Source: JALHOM01 sp964615775 (GTDB lineage Bacteria; Patescibacteriota; Saccharimonadia; Saccharimonadales; 2-12-FULL-41-12). Taken from it: a DNA stretch of 64,000 nt. The translations under genes were made by a program, and so were the position numbers. Of this stretch, positions 59,276-64,000 are shown piece by piece; within the stretch, counting starts at the first letter, position 1, and each line of letters begins with the position of its first letter. The notes below the pieces were generated by a model. The model ran no database searches, was not told where the DNA came from, and saw only the letters and a program-made list of their open reading frames with translations. The stretch spans positions 4,987-68,986 of the forward strand of contig CAZTQB010000005.1 of the NCBI GenBank assembly GCA_964615775.1, in the 5' to 3' direction.

Positions 59276-60063
59276 ACTGGATAGTTGCTGAAGCTAGTGG
59301 TCCACATATTGCGATTACACCAGAAAAATTATTTGAGATTGGTAGCTTTCAGATCACAAACTCAATTTTTTATGGCTGGATTTCGGCTATAATTATCGTC
59401 TGTCTCTTGCTATATATGAAGAGTAAGGTCAAACTCGGTGGCACAAAAGGCATCTCTGATCTACTAGATGGCGGAACTGAGTTTATATTGGGTACTTTAG
59501 AGTCAAGCCTAGGTTCTCGTAAACGAGCTGTGCGGTATGCCCCGCTGTTTGTGACAACCTTTTTCTTTATTGTTATGAATAACTGGTTGGGGCTGTTGCC
59601 GGGTGTTGGACCAGCAGTTGAGTATCATGGCTCGCCTTTGCTGCGGCCGTTTACAGCAGACCTTAACGCGACTTTGTCGATGGCGATTGTAATGGTGTTA
59701 GTTGTAATCTACCTGTCTATGCGTGAGTCTAGTCCGCTTAGGCACGTGCGTCACTATTTTCAGGGTAGCCTTAAAAACCCAATGACTATTATCTTAGGTA
59801 TGTTAGAGATGTTTAGTGAGCTTACGCGTATCGCATCATTGGCTCTACGACTTTTTCTTAATGTGGTGATTGGCGAGATTTTGATAGCAATTTTTGCACA
59901 CCTGGGGTCATCTGCTGCACCTCTGTCTGCTTTACCCTTTACTCTACTAGAGATTTTTGTTGGCCTGTTGCAGGCCTATATATTTGTTGTTTTGTGTATT
60001 TCTTATCTGGCGGTCGCCACTTCGCATAATCATGATGAAAGTCATGGCAAGGAGATGACTTAA
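59272..60063 (+). CDS. atpB: ATP synthase subunit a
   Basis: 263 residues, ATGA start. Helical protein with VTTFFFIVMNNWLGLLPGV, GMLEMFSELTRIASLALRLF (the essential Arg in LALRLFLN) and LPFTLLEIFVGLLQAYIFVV. It forms the proton half-channels next to the c-ring. Normal length. Confidence 0.96.
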   Translation: MNWIVAEASGPHIAITPEKLFEIGSFQITNSIFYGWISAIIIVCLLLYMKSKVKLGGTKGISDLLDGGTEFILGTLESSLGSRKRAVRYAPLFVTTFFFIVMNNWLGLLPGVGPAVEYHGSPLLRPFTADLNATLSMAIVMVLVVIYLSMRESSPLRHVRHYFQGSLKNPMTIILGMLEMFSELTRIASLALRLFLNVVIGEILIAIFAHLGSSAAPLSALPFTLLEIFVGLLQAYIFVVLCISYLAVATSHNHDESHGKEMT

Positions 60064-60078
60064 AAGAGAAGAAACAAA

Positions 60079-60105
60079 TTGACTAAATGTCAAAAATTAT
60101 ATAAA
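60079..60105 (+). promoter_or_regulatory. Weak promoter candidate before atpE
   Basis: TTGACT (60079-60084) and TATAAA (60100-60105) are 15 nt apart, shorter than ideal. An internal promoter for atpE would raise c-subunit output to match its ring stoichiometry. Confidence 0.3.
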
Positions 60106-60144
60106 TTATGTTAAGTTAAGCAGAAGTAAATTAAGGAGTAAAAT

Positions 60145-60375
60145 ATGCATTTATTAGCAGAAGCAGTTAATGTTGTACCACTAGCAAAAGGTATTGCACT
60201 AGGGTTTGGTGTGATGGGGCCAGCTATCGCCATTGGGTTGATTGGTGCGGCATTTATGAATGGAGTTAGCCGTAATCCAGAAAGTGCCAAGTTTTTGGGC
60301 CAGATGCTTGTATTCGTTTCTTTGGCTGAGTTGTTTGGATTAATCGCTTTCGCCAGCATATTTATCATCAAATAA
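60145..60375 (+). CDS. atpE: ATP synthase subunit c
   Basis: 76 residues, two helices. Loop NGVSRNPES is the F1-contact RNP. The ion-binding carboxylate is Glu62 (SLAELFGLIAF). The Gln and Ser/Thr ligands typical of sodium rings are absent, so protons are the probable ion. SD AAGGAG upstream. Confidence 0.97.
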   Translation: MHLLAEAVNVVPLAKGIALGFGVMGPAIAIGLIGAAFMNGVSRNPESAKFLGQMLVFVSLAELFGLIAFASIFIIK

Positions 60376-60483
60376 CAGGATATTTGTCTAGAATGCATGT
60401 TTCGAACAAAAAAATCCAATCTGCGTTTGTCGTACCTTCAAGCATGATTTACTTGCAGTTTTCATTTTTTATACCAAATTTGC

Positions 60484-60501
60484 AATATTTTAGAAAATAT
60501 T
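60484..60501 (+). other. Intercistronic hairpin between atpE and atpF
   Basis: AATATTTT and AAAATATT around AG, in a 154-bp gap with no gene. It may protect or trim the atpE mRNA, which would help give extra c subunit; no terminator U tract. Confidence 0.4.
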
Positions 60502-60529
60502 CCATTGAATGTATGAGGAATAATAGTTT

Positions 60530-61078
60530 ATGATAAATTTAATCACAAATTTTGCGAACGAAGCTGCTGCAAGCGACGGAGGAATATCGGCACTTGGCGT
60601 TGACGGCAAAGCCTTTTTGATCCAATTTATTACTTGGATTTTGGTGTTTGTCATCTTAATAAAATTTGTTTTTCGTCCAGTAATAGATTTGCTAGAAAAG
60701 CGTCGTAAAACTATTAGTCAAGGTGTGGAGCTAACTACTGAAATGCTGAAGGAAAAAGCCAAGCTTGAAGAAGAAGTTGAAAAAACAATGGTTAAAGCTC
60801 GAGCTGAGGCTAAAGATATGATTGCTAAAACTCAAGATCAAGCCAAGGCCATCGTAAAAGATGCCGAGGACGAAGCCAAAGTAAGGGTTGACGTGATGGT
60901 CAAAGAGGCGAAATCAAAAATTGCCGATGAAACTCTGAAAGCTCGTCGCACGTTAGAAAAAGACATTGTTAGTTTGGTTGTTGAAGCTACTGAGATTGTT
61001 GCTGGTGAGAAAATCGATGCTAAAAAAGACGCCGATTTGATTTCTAAGGCTTTAAAAAAGGACAAGATAAATGGCTAA
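60530..61078 (+). CDS. atpF: ATP synthase subunit b
   Basis: 182 residues. An ~25-residue lead, one helix (~28-48, FLIQFITWILVFVILIKFVF), then a long charged coiled coil (~60-170). It is the peripheral stalk tying F1 to the membrane. Overlaps atpH by 8 nt. Confidence 0.93.
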   Translation: MINLITNFANEAAASDGGISALGVDGKAFLIQFITWILVFVILIKFVFRPVIDLLEKRRKTISQGVELTTEMLKEKAKLEEEVEKTMVKARAEAKDMIAKTQDQAKAIVKDAEDEAKVRVDVMVKEAKSKIADETLKARRTLEKDIVSLVVEATEIVAGEKIDAKKDADLISKALKKDKING

Positions 61079-61457
61079 ATTTTCGCGATCAGCACTGGTA
61101 GAGTATATTGCAAATCATTTTGGTGATTCTAACTTACCAGATAAAACGGCAGCTTTTTTGATTGATAGTGGCAAAGCTAGCGAACTAGAGTCGATTATGC
61201 GAGATGTTAATGAGTATCGGAAAAATAAAGACGGCATAAGCGAGGTTACTGTTCGGGTCGCTCACGCTTTAACACCAGAAGTTCGGCAGCAAATTGAGGC
61301 AAATATCAAGCTGCATTCACCGAATGTTAAAAAATTGATTTTGCATGAAGTTGTCGACAAAAAATTGATTGGCGGTGTTGTGCTAGAGTTTGCTAATGAA
61401 GTAATGGATGCTAGTGTTCGTGGCCGGCTGAACAGATTGAAGGAAGCAATACTATGA
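61071..61457 (+). CDS. atpH: ATP synthase subunit delta (short form)
   Basis: 128 residues; usual delta is ~175-180. The C-terminal part KLIGGVVLEFANEVMDASVR then GRLNRLKEAI is classical. The N-terminal helix bundle is reduced, a shortening I infer from length only. It links the b stalk to the top of alpha. Between atpF and atpA as expected. Confidence 0.9.
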   Translation: MAKFSRSALVEYIANHFGDSNLPDKTAAFLIDSGKASELESIMRDVNEYRKNKDGISEVTVRVAHALTPEVRQQIEANIKLHSPNVKKLILHEVVDKKLIGGVVLEFANEVMDASVRGRLNRLKEAIL

Positions 61458-61567
61458 AATTGGATCAATTTAATAAAGTGTCAAGAGTAAAGAATCAGGA
61501 TTTTAGAAAAATCCTTAGTTTGCGTCTCTTTGCTCGGGACTCTGTGACTAAAAGGAGCTTTAAATAA
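61454..61567 (+). CDS. 37-codon ORF bridging atpH and atpA
   Basis: ATG overlaps the atpH stop (ATGA) and its TAA overlaps the atpA ATG (TAATG). It reads MKLDQFNKVSRVKNQDFRKI and ends KRSFK. Basic and hydrophilic. The atpA ribosome site (AAAAGGAG) lies inside it. It may carry ribosomes across the gap (coupling) and not make a useful product. A hairpin is also inside. Confidence 0.35.
   Translation: MKLDQFNKVSRVKNQDFRKILSLRLFARDSVTKRSFK
61498..61514 (+). other. Intercistronic hairpin between atpH and atpA
   Basis: GGATTTT and AAAATCC around AGA, 7 bp perfect. No U tract. A possible mRNA processing or stability element, similar in style to the atpE-atpF hairpin. Confidence 0.4.
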
Positions 61568-63093
61568 TGAGTGAAATTAATGTAAAAGAGCTATCTAGTG
61601 AGATTCGCAGTGCTATTTCTGGACTGAAAAACCAGCAAGATGTTCAGAATGTTGGCGTGGTCACTAGAGTTGGTGATGGCGTGGCTTGGATTTATGGACT
61701 ACGTGATGCTGGCTTCAACGAAGTGTTGGAGATTGACAACAATGATGGCTCTAAGGTCACTGCATTTGCCCTTAATTTAGGTGAAAATGAGATTGGTGCG
61801 GTGATTTTGGGTAGTGATTTGGGCGTAAAGGCTGGTGCGAAGGTGACTCTAACTGGTAAAAGCTTACAAATTCCAGTTGGTAAAGAGATTTTGGGTCGTG
61901 TGGTTGATCCGCTCGGTAATCCGCTAGATGGCAAAGGACCACTTAAGACCAAGACTACTAACCCAATTGAACGAAATGCAGTAGGTGTTTTGGGCAGAAA
62001 AAGTGTACATGAGCCACTGATGACAGGTATTACGGCGATTGACTCGTTGGTGCCGATTGGTCGTGGACAGCGTGAGCTAATAATTGGCGACCGTCAAACA
62101 GGTAAAACAGCAATTGCGATTGATACAATGATTAATCAGCATCGTCAAAAAACTGGTGTCTATAACATCTATGTAGCAATTGGTCAAAAAGCGTCAAAGG
62201 TTGCTAGAATTGTCGAGCGACTAAAGCGTGAAGGTGTGATGGACCAGACTGTTGTTGTGGCAACATCGGCATCAGATCCAGCTGCCATGCAATACTTGGC
62301 TCCTTATGCTGGTACAGCGATTGGTGAATACTTCCGTGATAATAGCGAGCATGCTCTTATAATCCATGATGATTTGTCTAAACATGCCAATGCTTATAGG
62401 CAGATGAGCTTATTACTTCGTCGTCCTCCAGGACGCGAAGCCTTCCCTGGTGATGTGTTTTACTTGCACTCTCGATTGCTAGAGCGAGCCGCAAAACTAT
62501 CCGATAAATTAGGAGCTGGTTCTCTTACTGCCCTGCCGATTATCGAAACTCAGGCTGGCGATATCTCGGCTTACATTCCAACTAATGTGATTTCGATCAC
62601 CGATGGTCAGATTTTCCTTGAAACAAACCTATTTTATCAAGGAATTAGGCCAGCTATCTCTGTTGGTACGTCAGTATCACGTGTTGGTGGGTCGGCTCAG
62701 ACTAAAGTAGTTAAACAAGCCTCCGGTGGACTAAAATTAAGTCTGGCTCAGTTTAGAGAATTGGCGGCTTTTGCACAGTTCTCAACTGATTTAGACTCTG
62801 ACACTAAACATCGAATCGAGCGTGGTCGTCGTTTGACTGAACTACTAAAACAGCCACAATACTCACCATTTGCCATTTGGGAGCAAGCGGCCATGTTGTT
62901 TGCTGCTAATGATGGTGCGTTTGACGCTGTGCCAGTCGAAAAAATAAATCAAGCTCGCGATGGACTACTAAATGAACTAAAACGATCTCACAAAAAGGTA
63001 GTAGATTCTCTAAATACTGGCGACAAACCAAGTGAAGATACTATAGCTATCATTAATAAAGTTGCTAAAGAAGTTGCTAAAGGTTACAAGTAA
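61567..63093 (+). CDS. atpA: ATP synthase subunit alpha
   Basis: 508 residues. Walker A GDRQTGKT (174-181), REAFPGDVFYLHSRLLERA (catalytic interface) and VGGSAQTKVVKQASGGLKL with the conserved Arg region are standard. Non-catalytic nucleotide-binding subunit of F1. SD AAAAGGAG. Confidence 0.98.
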   Translation: MSEINVKELSSEIRSAISGLKNQQDVQNVGVVTRVGDGVAWIYGLRDAGFNEVLEIDNNDGSKVTAFALNLGENEIGAVILGSDLGVKAGAKVTLTGKSLQIPVGKEILGRVVDPLGNPLDGKGPLKTKTTNPIERNAVGVLGRKSVHEPLMTGITAIDSLVPIGRGQRELIIGDRQTGKTAIAIDTMINQHRQKTGVYNIYVAIGQKASKVARIVERLKREGVMDQTVVVATSASDPAAMQYLAPYAGTAIGEYFRDNSEHALIIHDDLSKHANAYRQMSLLLRRPPGREAFPGDVFYLHSRLLERAAKLSDKLGAGSLTALPIIETQAGDISAYIPTNVISITDGQIFLETNLFYQGIRPAISVGTSVSRVGGSAQTKVVKQASGGLKLSLAQFRELAAFAQFSTDLDSDTKHRIERGRRLTELLKQPQYSPFAIWEQAAMLFAANDGAFDAVPVEKINQARDGLLNELKRSHKKVVDSLNTGDKPSEDTIAIINKVAKEVAKGYK

Positions 63094-63212
63094 TGAGGCA
63101 AGAGTTAGGAATTGAGAGCCAAGGATTGAGCAGCCGCACAGTGGTTGTGATGTCTCATGATTCTTTATGTATGACTCAAGCAAACTTCCAAAGGAGCTTA
63201 CGAAATGGCTAA
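63093..63212 (+). CDS. 39-codon ORF bridging atpA and atpG
   Basis: ATG overlaps the atpA stop (TAATG) and the frame runs past the atpG start to 63212. It begins MRQELGIESQGLSSRTVVVM. The atpG ribosome site AAAGGAG is inside. As with the atpH-atpA bridge, it may only serve coupling; composition gives no support for a folded protein. Confidence 0.3.
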   Translation: MRQELGIESQGLSSRTVVVMSHDSLCMTQANFQRSLRNG

Positions 63213-64000
63213 CACGACTTCGCTAAAAAGACGAATTGGATCGGTCAAAAATACTCGACAAATCACTAAAGCTATGGAGCTAGTGGCTGCCTCTAAGATG
63301 AAAAAGGCTCAAGAGCAGGCTGTCGCGTCGCGAAGTTACAGGATTGCAGCCGGTGATTTACTAAGGAAGTTAAGTAACGTAAGTGATGTTGAGAGGAGTA
63401 GCTTATTTGAGCTGCGAGATATGAAGAAGTGTCTTTTTGTGGTTGTAACTAGCGATATTGGACTAGCTGGAGCTTATGACGCCAATGTGCTGAAGGCGGT
63501 TACTAAAGAGTTTCGCGAAAATCACAGTGCTGGAGTTAAGAACGAAGTGATTGCCATTGGCAAAAAAGGCTCACAATTTTGCTCGCGGCTAAAAGATGTA
63601 GTAATGATTGCTAGCTATCCAGCTTTTGGCAATCAACCAAAAGGAGCCGACATTCGTCCGGTAGTTCAGACGGTTTTAGAAAAATATGAGTCAGAAGATG
63701 TTGATCGAGTTGTGGTAATTTATACAAAGTTTGTGTCAAGTATTACGCAAACTGTTGAAGGTTTGCAGATTTTGCCAGCTCGCACACCAGTGGAAGACAA
63801 AAAACTTTCAGAGCTAGAAGTAGCGGTTTTTGAGCCGTCAATTGAGTCAATTGTAGAATCTTGCGTTAAGCGTTTGATAGAAGTCCAGATATGGCAAGCA
63901 GTATTAGAAAGCATGGCTAGTGAGTTTTCATCACGTATGATGGCAATGAAAAACGCTACTGATAACGCTAGTGATATTATTGATGATTTAACATTAGAAT
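63205..64000 (+). CDS. atpG: ATP synthase subunit gamma (cut by window edge)
   Basis: Starts ATG 63205 with AAAGGAG upstream. MANTTSLKRRIGSVKNTRQI, then TKAMELVAASKMKKAQ, is the gamma N-terminal shaft helix, and FSSRMMAMKNATDNASDIID near the edge is the C-terminal helix. Only the last ~20 residues are missing. Central rotor of F1; atpD and atpC should follow. Confidence 0.96.
   Translation, partial: MANTTSLKRRIGSVKNTRQITKAMELVAASKMKKAQEQAVASRSYRIAAGDLLRKLSNVSDVERSSLFELRDMKKCLFVVVTSDIGLAGAYDANVLKAVTKEFRENHSAGVKNEVIAIGKKGSQFCSRLKDVVMIASYPAFGNQPKGADIRPVVQTVLEKYESEDVDRVVVIYTKFVSSITQTVEGLQILPARTPVEDKKLSELEVAVFEPSIESIVESCVKRLIEVQIWQAVLESMASEFSSRMMAMKNATDNASDIIDDLTLE

Overview
The window reads as a chromosomal segment of a small-genome, single-membrane bacterium with AT-rich DNA and the standard code (TAA, TAG and TGA all end genes). 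Gene content suggests a Patescibacteria/CPR organism, most likely of the Saccharibacteria type. The signs are two sortases with an LAxTG-type substrate, a compact F-type ATP synthase operon, CPR-style serine recombinase tails beside a tRNA, many membrane glycosyltransferases and few biosynthetic genes. This placement is an inference from style and content, not a database match.

Layout. 1-7.9 kb: partial gltX, envelope proteins, a sortase, tRNA-Leu, a YjeF-like protein, exonuclease III and pyrH. 8.1-12.5 kb: a tightly coupled accessory cassette (36-codon leader ORF, membrane glycosyltransferase, P-loop kinase, second glycosyltransferase, HAD-like protein, polysaccharide deacetylase) that ends beside the 3' end of tRNA-Ser. 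12.8-18.1 kb: MacB-type ABC exporter, rlmH and an RND pump. 18.2-27.4 kb: two Crp/Fnr regulators around a lipid and envelope block (diacylglycerol-kinase-like, CDP-alcohol phosphatidyltransferase, CarS-like CTP transferase, MprF-like protein). 27.4-29.7 kb: response regulator and CHASE histidine kinase. 29.9-33.8 kb: two small stress-type genes, then a flavin electron-export set (ferric-reductase-like protein, ApbE, FMN-binding lipid-side protein, NADPH:FMN reductase). 33.9-37.7 kb: GH3 glycosidase, queuosine-precursor transporter and tgt. 37.8-40.4 kb: sortase with its LANTG surface protein, which carries one in-frame TAG. 40.5-44 kb: VOC and DUF1801 proteins and a cyclase-like protein. 44.2-47.6 kb: cytochrome b/molybdopterin fusion, NarK-like transporter and histidine phosphatase. 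47.7-52.1 kb: a decayed integrative hotspot at tRNA-Asn. 52.2-58 kb: smpB, glycosidase, lipase-like protein, two glycosyltransferases and a corrinoid adenosyltransferase. 59-64 kb: atpI/Z-B-E-F-H-A-G, with the window ending inside atpG.

The most unusual element is the tRNA-Asn cargo (49460-51725). It holds an AdoMet decarboxylase with intact catalytic residues, a DUF43/methyltransferase-like protein with GDDD and NPPY motifs, a guanylate-kinase-like protein and a Ham1-like NTP pyrophosphatase. They form one close-packed operon between two 176-bp copies of a serine-recombinase 3' end. The set looks like a pathway that makes or manages an aminopropylated or otherwise modified nucleotide; that function is inference.

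Expression signals: several genes have an extended -10 box (TGnTATAAT-like) only 6-8 bases before the start codon, which predicts leaderless mRNAs. Others have strong Shine-Dalgarno sites, so both modes seem to be in use. Two simple-sequence tracts inside adjacent genes (an A7C octamer repeat in the NarK-like gene and a G9 run in the phosphatase gene) could cause on/off switching.
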